Virus record (IMG/VR): IMGVR_UViG_3300030105_002581
Coordinates: 1 to 56,164 of that record
Reading direction: 5' to 3' (one strand)
DNA from: a virus
Length of the DNA: 56,164 nt
How positions within the stretch are numbered: the stretch's first letter is position 1; each line of letters starts with the position of its first letter. Shown one piece after another: positions 1 through 7,767 of this stretch. Position numbers and translations under genes: made by a program. Below the pieces are notes generated by a model. It had not been told where the DNA came from. It did no database searches and was given only the letters and a program-made list of their open reading frames with translations.

Positions 1-1
1 C

Positions 2-43
2 AGGGAATATACGCCTGCCATGCCCAACACAAATGTCATGTGA
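2..43 (+). CDS. 3' end of an unknown protein (partial)
   Basis: Only the last 13 codons are present, ending ...PAMPNTNVM and a TGA stop. The stop overlaps the GTG start of the next gene by four bases (GTGA), as expected for translationally coupled phage genes. The remaining sequence is too short to identify a family. It is called a gene only because the frame is open to the window edge and fits the overlap pattern used throughout this arm. Confidence 0.45.
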   Translation, partial: REYTPAMPNTNVM

Positions 44-783
44 ATAATTTTGGATTAACCACGGACGGCTCAAGGTCTGCCGACCCGCTGCTGATTAAGT
101 TTTTAGAGAAGACTAAGACTTATAAGTTCGAGAGGGTTAATTCTAATGAAGTTCTCAAAACTAATCTCATTACTAACGTCCAGAAGGTTTTAAGTACAGA
201 GAAAGATATCGACGGAGAACGCATAGATGTTTTTCAGTATGTTTCTAGACGACTTAAAAGCAAATCCCACTTGATATTTAGGTCTAATGGGTTAGAATAT
301 TGGTATGGAAAAGAAAGGCCTGACGTAGATATTGATTCGGTGTGGGAAGATATAGAAACACATACAAATTTCTTGCAGTCAGATCACATTCACTTTCCAC
401 TCTCCACCGCTGAAAAAAGAATGTTCTTACCTATGAGTTGCTGTACACATGGACATTCTCACGACCATACAGATCTTCCTACTCATAATGCCTGCTTGGA
501 CTGTACTTGTGGGTGTAACACATCTGAATGTAGTAATGATTTCATATCTGAAAGACTTTCGCCTATCTCCATTGCCCACAACGTAGGAACAGATGAAGAA
601 TACAACGAGACTATACATAAAAGAAAATACCAAGTTCCATACTGGGATCTCACTTCAGTTCTATCTCTAGATGTAGACGATATAAGAAACACCAATAAGG
701 AAGTGGATGTAAGAACATCGCTACCGTCAAGACCCGCTGCTGACTTGTTAAGTCGAGACAAGGTTGTCGCAGGAGTAATATAA
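40..783 (+). CDS. Unknown protein with a Cys/His-rich cluster
   Basis: I do not recognise this 247-residue protein. It starts at a GTG that overlaps the upstream stop and has no clear ribosome binding site, so translational coupling is likely. The N-terminal half is ordinary mixed charge. Residues 134-164 pack seven Cys and five His (C134, C135, H137, H139, H141, H143, H149, C152, C155, C157, C159, C164), which suggests metal binding. The gene abuts the phosphoribosyltransferase-HAD gene (stop TAA, then ATG) and heads the cassette of modifying enzymes. It could be an accessory virion protein or a metal-binding partner of those enzymes; the sequence does not decide. Confidence 0.75.
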   Translation: MNNFGLTTDGSRSADPLLIKFLEKTKTYKFERVNSNEVLKTNLITNVQKVLSTEKDIDGERIDVFQYVSRRLKSKSHLIFRSNGLEYWYGKERPDVDIDSVWEDIETHTNFLQSDHIHFPLSTAEKRMFLPMSCCTHGHSHDHTDLPTHNACLDCTCGCNTSECSNDFISERLSPISIAHNVGTDEEYNETIHKRKYQVPYWDLTSVLSLDVDDIRNTNKEVDVRTSLPSRPAADLLSRDKVVAGVI

Positions 784-1794
784 ATGGATGAATGTCAATG
801 TGAAAACCCCGGATTCTGTGAATTTTTTAAGCAGGAAATGACTTATGATCCACCAAATTGGCAATGGTGTAGGGATGCGAGTTCTCAGGATAGAGAGAAG
901 TACAAAGTGGATTGCGATAGAAAACACGCTAGAAGCGAGAAGTTTCTTGGCACTGAATATGTAAAAACCTCACAACTTGTCGAAGATTGCAGAGATTCTC
1001 TCTTGCCGAAAGTGGGGCACTTAAATCTAAAGGGTGTCTTTGGAATACCAAGATCAGGTATGTTTCCAGCCAGCATGATTGCACTATGGTTAAATCTACC
1101 TCTCTATTCAATGAACAAGTCTTCCCATGAGCTTGAGGTAATGTCGGCCCACTCAGATTTTGGCGGAGCAAGAATGAAAGAGCATGACGATTCTGGAGGT
1201 AAGATTTTAGTTATTGATGATACAATATTTGCCGGAACAGCCATAAGAGATATAAAGAAAAAAATAAAAGAAGACGCCCTTTATGCTACTGTATATGCAC
1301 ATCCAGACTCAACCCAAAAGCTAGATTTCTATGGTAAGGTACTACCTCCTCCACACTTTCTCGAATGGAACCTATTTAATTGCGTATACATAGAGAGTGC
1401 CCTCTTAGATTTTGATGGAATACTCTGTCCAAATGTTCCATATAGTAAGTGTATAAATGAAGAAGAATATATAGAATATATAAAGAATGTCGAGCCTTTT
1501 TATCACAGGATACCCAAAACTCGTTGTCGGGGAATAGTGACAGCAAGACTTGAAAAATACCGAGACATAACAGAGGAATGGCTAGACAGGCATGGAATAA
1601 GATATGGTTCTTTAGAAATGTATCCAACAGAAAAAGAGGAAATTCGAGACAAAAACCATATACAGGAAGCAGCCAATTTTAAGGCCGAGCGTTTTAAAAG
1701 ATCTGATGCCCACTTCTTCATAGAGAGTGAGCTGCCCGAAGCTGTTATAATTAGAAGACAAAGTGGAAAGTTTGTAGTTTGCCCGGAGGAATAA
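784..1794 (+). CDS. Phosphoribosyltransferase-HAD fusion with N-terminal Cys module
   Basis: Three parts are visible in 336 residues. Residues 4-29 carry a Cys module (C4-x-C6-x5-C12 ... C29). Next is a type I phosphoribosyltransferase core whose PRPP loop reads VIDDTIFAGTA (about 143-153), with a GIPRSG segment near residue 97 as expected for the pyrophosphate loop. From about residue 205 there is a HAD-type domain: DFDG (D209, D211 as nucleophile and acid/base), T253 in VTARLEKY, and a late acidic FIES motif. PRTases move a ribose-5-phosphate between PRPP and a base, and HAD domains are usually phosphatases, so the fusion could act in nucleotide salvage or nucleotide-sugar supply. The substrate is unknown. 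It is followed closely by a sulfotransferase-like gene. Confidence 0.85.
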   Translation: MDECQCENPGFCEFFKQEMTYDPPNWQWCRDASSQDREKYKVDCDRKHARSEKFLGTEYVKTSQLVEDCRDSLLPKVGHLNLKGVFGIPRSGMFPASMIALWLNLPLYSMNKSSHELEVMSAHSDFGGARMKEHDDSGGKILVIDDTIFAGTAIRDIKKKIKEDALYATVYAHPDSTQKLDFYGKVLPPPHFLEWNLFNCVYIESALLDFDGILCPNVPYSKCINEEEYIEYIKNVEPFYHRIPKTRCRGIVTARLEKYRDITEEWLDRHGIRYGSLEMYPTEKEEIRDKNHIQEAANFKAERFKRSDAHFFIESELPEAVIIRRQSGKFVVCPEE

Positions 1795-1797
1795 GGA

Positions 1798-2322
1798 ATG
1801 ATATATTTACCACAAAGAGCTGTTTTTATTCACATACCTAGAGCCGCAGGAAATTCTGTCACAGGCGCAATAGCTGGAGTCTGTGCAGGGAAGGGAATCG
1901 ACATAATACTCGGAACTGGTGGAGATATAAAAAACTGGCAAGGCATGAAGCGTCACGCAAGAGCAGTCTCGCTGAAAGAAATCATAGATGAGTGGGATGA
2001 TATATACAAGTTTGCTATTCATCGCCCCATGAAAGATAGGGTAAAAAGTGTCGCTAGGCTAATACAAAGAGATTTGGATAATGGGGTGCATGAAGATGCT
2101 ACCTGTCCAGAGGCTTGGAAAAAGGTTCTCAAAAACGAAGACGAAAACTACTGGCAAGTTTTTATGAGTCACACGATTGACTGGTATACTAGGGGAACTG
2201 ACGGAGAGAGTCTAGGGGTAGAGACTTATGACTTTTCTGAAATAAATAACCAATGGCATGATATATGTAATAAGTGCGATATACCTCAATGCTCTCTCCC
2301 AAAATTAAATTCGAGTAAATAA
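1798..2322 (+). CDS. Sulfotransferase-like protein
   Basis: The 174-residue product opens with FIHIPRAAGNSV (residues 10-21), matching the PAPS 5'-phosphosulfate loop of sulfotransferases (usual form HIPKTGGTS). It also has KRHARA (51-56) and FAIHRPMKDRVKS (72-84), which fits the 3'-phosphate-binding segment with a conserved Arg and Ser. Such enzymes transfer sulfate from PAPS to sugars or other hydroxyl or amine acceptors. It is shorter than most cellular carbohydrate sulfotransferases (about 250-350 residues) and may be a minimal version. It lies three bases after the PRTase-HAD gene and one base before the pyruvyl transferase-like gene, so co-expression is likely. The acceptor cannot be told from sequence. 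Confidence 0.75.
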   Translation: MIYLPQRAVFIHIPRAAGNSVTGAIAGVCAGKGIDIILGTGGDIKNWQGMKRHARAVSLKEIIDEWDDIYKFAIHRPMKDRVKSVARLIQRDLDNGVHEDATCPEAWKKVLKNEDENYWQVFMSHTIDWYTRGTDGESLGVETYDFSEINNQWHDICNKCDIPQCSLPKLNSSK

Positions 2323-2323
2323 A

Positions 2324-3085
2324 ATGAGACTGATTGATCTATCTCTATTTGAGCCAATTTTTGAACCGCTTTCCGGGCTGACTGTAGGTATAGTAGACGG
2401 TATAGGGAATATAGGCGACCAGTTATTATATTTGGCTGCGAGACAATTATGTAAAGAGTTCAATGTAAAACACTTTACGGTTAACGCCTTGGCGGAAGAT
2501 CCAATACCGAAGTGTGACAAGCTATTACTCTTTGGGGGTGGAAACATTGGTTTTCCACCGGCTGTAGCAATAAGAAGAAAAGCATTTGAGTCAGGTATCC
2601 CATGCTGGCTTTTACCTCAAAGCGTTGTAAGGTATGAAGACCTTCATTGCGAGAAGATGTTTTTTAGGGAGTCTGTTAGTCGGGATATTATTGGTCGAGG
2701 AGAAATAGCTCCAGATCTAGCTTTAGGGTTTGACTTTCCTGAGTCGGACATTAATAAAAGAGGGTCTGAAATTTTCCTTAGAAGAAACGGAGGGTCTATA
2801 TATCATCATATAAGAGTAGAGATGAAAGTAGATCCAGCCATGTTTTGCCATACCCCAGAAGATTACTGGAACCTGACAGATGAGTTTAAGGAAATTAAAA
2901 CCGATAGACTGCATTTAGCTATATGTTCCCTAGCTATGAAAACTAAAACAACATTACTGCCCATAAACTACCATAAGAATATAGCTATGTTCAAGGAGTG
3001 GCTAGAGCCACTTGGATGCCTTTGGGAAGACTTTGTATTCTCCGATTCTATTTCGGAAAATCTAGGTAAGAGGTTTATTAAATGA
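2324..3085 (+). CDS. Polysaccharide pyruvyl transferase-like protein
   Basis: This 253-residue product has the family landmarks: GNIGDQLL (28-35), LLLFGGGNIG (67-76), ESVSRDI in the middle, and a C-terminal DRLHLAICSLAMKTKTTLL segment followed by YHKN. Members of this family (CsaB/WcaK type) transfer pyruvate from PEP to sugars, making ketals on exopolysaccharide or cell-wall glycans; the fold is GT-B-like. It is shorter than typical bacterial homologues (about 300-400 residues). Its end overlaps the radical SAM start by four bases (ATGA), implying coupled translation. A related sugar-transfer role remains possible. Confidence 0.8.
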   Translation: MRLIDLSLFEPIFEPLSGLTVGIVDGIGNIGDQLLYLAARQLCKEFNVKHFTVNALAEDPIPKCDKLLLFGGGNIGFPPAVAIRRKAFESGIPCWLLPQSVVRYEDLHCEKMFFRESVSRDIIGRGEIAPDLALGFDFPESDINKRGSEIFLRRNGGSIYHHIRVEMKVDPAMFCHTPEDYWNLTDEFKEIKTDRLHLAICSLAMKTKTTLLPINYHKNIAMFKEWLEPLGCLWEDFVFSDSISENLGKRFIK

Positions 3086-4092
3086 AGTTCTGTGAAAATC
3101 CGTTTAATACTCTGCATGTCCATCCGGCAAGCTATATAACTTGCTGCCCTAGCTGGTTTACAGACTCTTCAGAAGTAACAATAGAGGGGAAGTACGAAAA
3201 TTTGTGGAAAGTATGGAATCATGAAAGATTCCAAAAATTAAGAAGTGCGTGGCTCAATCAAGACGATTCCTTCTGTAAGAACTGCGTTCTACCTCTACTG
3301 GAGAATAGCGCCATGCCTATTGCTGGGAGGGTAGACCCTCCAATACAGAGCTATATGACTCCGGTAATGAGTAGGGGCCCATCTGTAATTGTTTTTGCAA
3401 ATGATATGACTTGTAATTTACATTGTTGGTCTTGTAGGTCTAGGCCCATAATTGAGAAACGTCAAGATGAAATCTTTAGACAAACAAAGAATGTACTAGA
3501 TACCTTTTATGATAGCATAAAGTTTATTTCTGCCATAGGGTCTGGAGACCCTTTAGCAAGTCCCGCTTGGCTTAAGATATTACAAACCTTTGATATCAAA
3601 AAATATGGCAACCTAGACATTGAACTATTTACAAATGGGTTATTAATTCCCAAGTACTGGGATTCCCTCTCTCACATTCACGGGAATATAACCAGAATCA
3701 AGATGAGTGTTGATGCTGCCAGCAAGGGGATATATGAGAAGACTAGGCTTGGAGGTAAGTTTGAGGAGATGGATAAAGCCATGAAGTTTATATCTAAGCT
3801 AGGTAAGGACTTTATATTGAATATGGTAGTTGAATCAGATAATTTTACAGATATTCCTTTGTTCATAGAAAGGGCCTTAGAAAATAATGGAACAAGGGTT
3901 AATCTTACGATGCTAAGGAACTGGCCAGATATAAGAGGAGGTACGGCTACTTTTGAGGAGAAGAGTCTTGCGAACCCAAACCATCCAAAGTATGGGGAGT
4001 TTTTAAGACTGCTACAAACTAGTGAGGATCTATTATCTCATCCTATAGTAGATGCTTCAAGAATCAGACCCGAAGGTCATGCGATTCTATAA
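3082..4092 (+). CDS. Radical SAM protein with N-terminal auxiliary Cys cluster
   Basis: The radical SAM signature CNLHCWSC (C111-x3-C115-x2-C118) follows a beta-strand-like VIVFANDMT. A later IGSGDPLASP fits the GGEP-type SAM-contacting motif. Before the core, C4, C21, C22 and C65-x2-C68 look like ligands of a SPASM/twitch-type auxiliary iron-sulfur cluster, which is unusual because that module is normally C-terminal. Radical SAM enzymes make a 5'-deoxyadenosyl radical; SPASM members often modify peptides. The substrate is unknown and there is no obvious small precursor-peptide gene beside it. Its position between modifying enzymes and small virion genes makes a virion protein a conceivable target (inference). 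Confidence 0.88.
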   Translation: MKFCENPFNTLHVHPASYITCCPSWFTDSSEVTIEGKYENLWKVWNHERFQKLRSAWLNQDDSFCKNCVLPLLENSAMPIAGRVDPPIQSYMTPVMSRGPSVIVFANDMTCNLHCWSCRSRPIIEKRQDEIFRQTKNVLDTFYDSIKFISAIGSGDPLASPAWLKILQTFDIKKYGNLDIELFTNGLLIPKYWDSLSHIHGNITRIKMSVDAASKGIYEKTRLGGKFEEMDKAMKFISKLGKDFILNMVVESDNFTDIPLFIERALENNGTRVNLTMLRNWPDIRGGTATFEEKSLANPNHPKYGEFLRLLQTSEDLLSHPIVDASRIRPEGHAIL

Positions 4093-4100
4093 TGGTGTAT
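4093..4100 (+). promoter_or_regulatory. Intergenic TGGTGTAT motif, copy 1
   Basis: TGGTGTAT starts directly after the TAA of the radical SAM gene (context AATGGTGTATTATC), 81 bases before the next start codon. The same octamer recurs in two further intergenic gaps of this arm. It could be a phage promoter or an RNA processing element. Its function is inferred only from recurrence. Confidence 0.3.
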
Positions 4101-4173
4101 TATCAAGAGAAGTAGAGATATAGTGCTAGGGGGGTGACCTTGCATATTAAAAGTTTTATAGAAAGTTTAAATC

Positions 4174-4386
4174 ATGCTTGGATATCAACCAATCTCATCT
4201 CTTCCTATCTCCGATATAGATCTTGGGGCAATTGCTACATCAGTAGTTATAATCATAGATGGGAAGATCTTCATGTGGACAGTCCCTATTCAGCCAGATA
4301 CTTGGAACATCCCTATAATGAGTAGGGATTGGACTACAACTGCCAGAAGTGATAAAGAGCCTTCTACATGGACTGTTAATGGCTAA
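4174..4386 (+). CDS. Small virion-type protein (70 aa)
   Basis: This short gene begins MLGYQPISSLPISDID, a Pro-Ile-Ser-rich opening like that of small structural proteins encoded between capsid and connector genes of some long-tailed phages (recollection of the pattern, not a search). No domain, signal peptide or membrane segment is evident. An overlapping frame starting about 40 bases upstream is also open but lacks this motif and was not chosen. Its place just before a run of virion genes supports a structural role. Confidence 0.6.
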   Translation: MLGYQPISSLPISDIDLGAIATSVVIIIDGKIFMWTVPIQPDTWNIPIMSRDWTTTARSDKEPSTWTVNG

Positions 4387-4387
4387 T

Positions 4388-4395
4388 TGGTGTAT
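4388..4395 (+). promoter_or_regulatory. Intergenic TGGTGTAT motif, copy 2
   Basis: This is the second copy of the octamer, one base after the stop of the 70-residue gene (context AATTGGTGTATTCC) and 40 bases before the next ATG. The match to copies 1 and 3 covers the octamer and the preceding A/T-rich bases. Confidence 0.3.
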
Positions 4396-4427
4396 TCCCT
4401 AATGGAACTACTTTAAAAGGGTAATTT

Positions 4428-4754
4428 ATGAGTCTAATATCAAATGAACGACTATGCAAACAACCCTCTGAGAAGAGAAAGTTTGGAATAGAATTTAATA
4501 ATGTGCTAGGGGTGGGAGAAGTTGTCTCTCAAATAACCTCTATCGTTACTCAAAAAATAGACGGAAGCCTTACTGACCTAACCGTTTCCACCACAGGAAT
4601 AGAGACTACCGCTGCGATTGGAAAAGATAGTCTTGTAACCCTTTGGATTGAGGGCGGCACAACAGGCAATACTTATAGAATAGAAACTATAATCGCATCA
4701 TCTTCAGGAGCGATCCTTGAAGGGGATGGAATACTTTACGTATCGGATAGGTAA
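4428..4754 (+). CDS. Small virion-associated protein
   Basis: This 108-residue product has alternating beta-strand-like segments and ends GDGILYVSDR after an RIETIIASSSGAILEGD stretch. That resembles small decoration or fibre-base proteins encoded next to head-tail connectors (family resemblance by eye). An AAGGG-type ribosome binding site precedes the ATG. The next gene starts three bases after its stop. I cannot assign a named family. Confidence 0.65.
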   Translation: MSLISNERLCKQPSEKRKFGIEFNNVLGVGEVVSQITSIVTQKIDGSLTDLTVSTTGIETTAAIGKDSLVTLWIEGGTTGNTYRIETIIASSSGAILEGDGILYVSDR

Positions 4755-4756
4755 AT

Positions 4757-5293
4757 ATGAGCTGGCAAAATACAAGTCTCCTAATGATAAGAACCATGCT
4801 TAATGATGCAGGTTGCAACGGGGCAAACAAATACAACACTCAACGACTAGAGGAGCTGCTAATAACCTCGGCTTACTTCTTACCGTTAGAAATTAACTTT
4901 GATTCTACATATGTGATAGATGTAGCTGCTTATACTATAACTCCAGATCCTATAGATCAGGATGATGGAACAGAATTTATTTCATTTATGGTTCTTAAAG
5001 CAGCATGTCTAACTGATGAGTCTGCATTTAGATCCGCTGCATTACTACAGGGTGTAACAGCCCGTCTTGGGCCAGCCTCTATTCAGACATCTTCTTATGG
5101 CAGTCAACTATCTACCCTTTTAACAAAGGGCCCCTGTAAATCCTTTGAAGATTTGAAAAACGAATACAACTTTAGTTATGATGGAAGAAAAATCATCAGA
5201 GCTGTAATGACCCCGTTCGCATCCAATTCGTATAATCCCCTTAGTAATCTTGGGAGATTGAATCAAGCAGGCGGCTTACCCCCACAAGGCTGA
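4757..5293 (+). CDS. Putative head-tail connector protein
   Basis: The 178-residue product has the composition of gp6-like connector or adaptor proteins: an N-terminal helical part with LNDAG and YNTQRLEELLITSAYFL, then a strand-rich YVIDVAAYTITPDP segment, then a helical region with LKAACLTDESAFRSAAL. Such proteins form a ring below the portal. Position supports this, since it comes before the neck and tail genes. The match is by arrangement and motif feel rather than a clear signature, so 'virion structural protein' is the safer label. Confidence 0.55.
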   Translation: MSWQNTSLLMIRTMLNDAGCNGANKYNTQRLEELLITSAYFLPLEINFDSTYVIDVAAYTITPDPIDQDDGTEFISFMVLKAACLTDESAFRSAALLQGVTARLGPASIQTSSYGSQLSTLLTKGPCKSFEDLKNEYNFSYDGRKIIRAVMTPFASNSYNPLSNLGRLNQAGGLPPQG

Positions 5294-5327
5294 TATTAAT
5301 TAGCTATAAATTTAGAAAGGCAATAAG

Positions 5328-5540
5328 ATGGCACAAGCAAACGATGTAATCTGGCAACCAAAGGGAGACGCTACGGCTCATAAGGAAGGAACCATTTTAG
5401 TCCAGAGCGCAAAAGCGGTTGGCACTGGTTGGTATGGAGCAAATAATATTAATAATAGTTTTGTTTCTGATCTCCCTGCTACAGGACTGATTTATTCTAA
5501 ATATAATACAGCCTTTACTGGCTGTGCTCCCTGTTCCTAG
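5328..5540 (+). CDS. Small hypothetical protein (70 aa)
   Basis: The product is short and soluble and ends FTGCAPCS with two Cys near the C-terminus. A good ribosome binding site (AGAAAGGCAATAAG before ATG) and tight spacing to its neighbours support a real gene. The upstream gap contains GCTATAAAT, similar to T4-type late promoters. The function is unknown; a minor virion role is likely from context. Confidence 0.6.
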   Translation: MAQANDVIWQPKGDATAHKEGTILVQSAKAVGTGWYGANNINNSFVSDLPATGLIYSKYNTAFTGCAPCS

Positions 5541-5555
5541 ACTAGGTAGGTCAAT

Positions 5556-6086
5556 ATGGCTACTAATAATTTTGCTGGCATAATCTCCAGCGACCTAAAG
5601 GACTTATTCAACGATGCTATTGGTTCAATGTTTGAAGCAGGGGCCCTAACGGTTCCTTGTACTCTCTACTATGGTATAACTAAGTGGGAGAATTGTTCAA
5701 ACTGTCTCTATGATCCTATAGGTAGAAAATCTTCAAATAGATATCAAGACGGAGGGTCTGTTCCTTTTCCTTTTGGTGGTATCTGTTCTTTATGTGATGG
5801 GGAAGGCAAGCGTCCCGTTATAAGTACTGAGACAACCAACCTTATGGTTATTTTTGATTATAAGCAGTTCCTCCCCATGTCTGCTCCTGTAAATAATCCT
5901 GATGGTCTAATACAGACTATGGGCAAGAAGGAAGTTACTCCTCAGCTTAAGAGAGCTAAAGAGATACGAGTGGCCACAGATCTTGGTGGTTATGGTAATC
6001 ATAGATTCGAAAGATTTGAAGAGCCTCAGCCTATGGGGTTCGGCGGCAACGAGTTCGTTATCTGCACTTGGAAGAGGATAGGTTAG
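5556..6086 (+). CDS. Virion/neck protein with a zinc-knuckle-like motif
   Basis: Within 176 residues there is a CxxC pair (NCSNC) and, after a Gly/Pro/Phe spacer, CSLCDGEGKR. Together they form a CxxC...CxxCxGxG arrangement like a half DnaJ zinc finger, so zinc binding is likely. The C-terminal part is strand-rich. Its position between the connector and tail-completion candidates suggests a head-closure or neck role. The stop overlaps the following GTG start by one base (TAGTG). Confidence 0.6.
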   Translation: MATNNFAGIISSDLKDLFNDAIGSMFEAGALTVPCTLYYGITKWENCSNCLYDPIGRKSSNRYQDGGSVPFPFGGICSLCDGEGKRPVISTETTNLMVIFDYKQFLPMSAPVNNPDGLIQTMGKKEVTPQLKRAKEIRVATDLGGYGNHRFERFEEPQPMGFGGNEFVICTWKRIG

Positions 6087-6739
6087 TGGTAAACATATCC
6101 GCAAGGCTCCACTTAAGTAATGACTTTGAGAATAAGTTCAAAGAAAATGCAACCAAAGAGGTTCGCAAGGTTCTATTAAGATCTTATCCCAGAATCCAGA
6201 AGGGTGTCTTAAGATCCTTAAGGGTTATTGTTAGGGAGAGGATCATGGATTCTCCAGAGTACAACAGTATGATAGGTGGAACTCTCAGGGGAGAGCTAGG
6301 TCTTCCAGACGGAATGAGCCGTATCACTAGGATTATAGAAGCGTGGGTATTGAATATTAGAGTAAAGATAATTCAGGGTTCAAGTAAGTCCTTGGGTTCT
6401 CTCTCTATCTCTATGATTGAGTCTACCTATTCAGATGTATTAGGCCTACCAGAGGCTGTCCTTAGATACACGAATCGCAAGGGAAAGTCAGTAAATTTAG
6501 ATTGGTTGAAATGGCTCCTGACTGAAGGTGGCAGTACTATCGTTTCAGAGTATGAGTTTACCCCCAGTAGTAGAGGAAGAACCGGACTTGGGGTCATGAT
6601 CAAAAGTAGAGGTGGATGGAAAGTTCCTGCTCAGTTTGCGGGAGTCTCCACAGACAACTTCGTTACCCGTTCTTTTGAGGGGATAACTAAGGATATAGAA
6701 ATAATTTTACGCCGGGAAATAACAAAGGGTATTAAATAA
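6086..6739 (+). CDS. Putative tail-completion/neck protein
   Basis: I place the start at the GTG that overlaps the previous stop (TAGTG), because an AGAGG ribosome binding site sits at good distance; the TTG 18 bases upstream overlaps more and lacks this. The product (217 residues) has a basic helical N-terminal half with many Arg and Lys and a C-terminal SRGRTGLGVMIKSRGGW segment followed by TDNFVTRSFEG. It lies between connector-type and tail genes, where tail terminator or completion proteins are usual. No decisive motif is visible. Confidence 0.55.
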   Translation: MVNISARLHLSNDFENKFKENATKEVRKVLLRSYPRIQKGVLRSLRVIVRERIMDSPEYNSMIGGTLRGELGLPDGMSRITRIIEAWVLNIRVKIIQGSSKSLGSLSISMIESTYSDVLGLPEAVLRYTNRKGKSVNLDWLKWLLTEGGSTIVSEYEFTPSSRGRTGLGVMIKSRGGWKVPAQFAGVSTDNFVTRSFEGITKDIEIILRREITKGIK

Positions 6740-7704
6740 TGGCCTGCAAACCATATACGTCGTTCAACAAGGTAGACCACATAGGGGAAACCCTATTAAG
6801 CTCCGAGATAGAGAACAACCTTAAATGGTATCTTGACTTTGGAATGCTTGGTATTGGGGGCTGGAGTGATGTCAACATACCTGAAGCTGGCCCTTTTGGT
6901 GGTAATTACGACAGACTAAGACCCGTGAACGATCCAGCATATGCTGATGGTCAAGTGTGGGAGTCTGCTAGAAAGGATTGGGTCTGGGAAACGGGCTCTC
7001 CTTATTCTGGATATGATCCAATACAGATCTCAGGAGTCTATATTAATAGCACTCTACGAACAACAGGGGAAGTAGGCTATGAGCATCACTATGATTATCC
7101 TTTAGGTAGGGTTGTTTTTGATGCAGCTATTGCAACTTCCGAGACAGTACAACTAGAGTACAGTCACAGAAACGTTCAAATCTATATAGCAGACCAAGCC
7201 CCGTGGTGGGATGAGCTTCAATATGACTCCTTACGGGTAGATGACTCTGATTACTTATCTACTGGATCTGGAGCATGGGGTGTCCTTTCTAATCATAGAG
7301 TCCAGATGCCTGCTGTTATACTAGAAACAGTACCTAGAAGAAGATTCGCTCCATACCAGATGGGTGATCTTTCTCAGATAGTCCAACAAGATGTTGTCTT
7401 CCATGTGGTATCAGAGAACCGATGGTGGAGAAATCAGCTAATAGATATCCTTTCCTTACAAAAAGACAGTCAAATACAACTGTTTAATAGCGATACTCTT
7501 ATTGGTAGTGGAGTTTACCCCCTTGATTATAGGGGAATGAAGACCTCGACCAATACTTTAAACTATGATGATATCGTTTCTACTACCCAATACAAGTATG
7601 CATTGGCAAGAATGGTAGAAATAAACATCACAGAGATGGAAACTCACAACTCTAGGCTCTATGAGGGCACAGTAAGAGCTACCTTAGAACTAGTTTTAGA
7701 ATAA
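6739..7704 (+). CDS. Virion structural protein upstream of the tail tube
   Basis: This 321-residue soluble protein has abundant aromatic residues and beta-type segments (for example GEVGYEHHYDYPLGRVVFD and VQLEYSHRNVQIYI) and no enzymatic motif. Its start overlaps the preceding stop by one base (TAATG). Directly upstream of the major tail protein, it probably belongs to the neck or tail-proximal connector, but the family is not recognised. Confidence 0.6.
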   Translation: MACKPYTSFNKVDHIGETLLSSEIENNLKWYLDFGMLGIGGWSDVNIPEAGPFGGNYDRLRPVNDPAYADGQVWESARKDWVWETGSPYSGYDPIQISGVYINSTLRTTGEVGYEHHYDYPLGRVVFDAAIATSETVQLEYSHRNVQIYIADQAPWWDELQYDSLRVDDSDYLSTGSGAWGVLSNHRVQMPAVILETVPRRRFAPYQMGDLSQIVQQDVVFHVVSENRWWRNQLIDILSLQKDSQIQLFNSDTLIGSGVYPLDYRGMKTSTNTLNYDDIVSTTQYKYALARMVEINITEMETHNSRLYEGTVRATLELVLE

Positions 7705-7716
7705 TTTTATATCAAA

Positions 7717-7724
7717 TGGTGTAT
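7717..7724 (+). promoter_or_regulatory. Intergenic TGGTGTAT motif, copy 3, with small hairpin
   Basis: This third copy of the octamer (AAATGGTGTATATC) lies 51 bases before the tail tube ATG. The T/G-rich end of the motif also forms an inverted repeat, TGTATA (7720-7725) with TATACA about 8 bases on. Because the tail tube is normally among the most abundant proteins, a promoter or mRNA-processing role would make sense, but this is inference. Confidence 0.3.
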
Positions 7725-7767
7725 ATCTTGATGTATACAACCTCAAAGAATTTTTAGGAGAAGTTAA

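Noticed and set aside
4134-4325. Alternative 63-codon frame beside the 70-residue small virion gene
   Set aside because: No known pattern, and it overlaps the frame with the MLGYQPISSLPIS opening.
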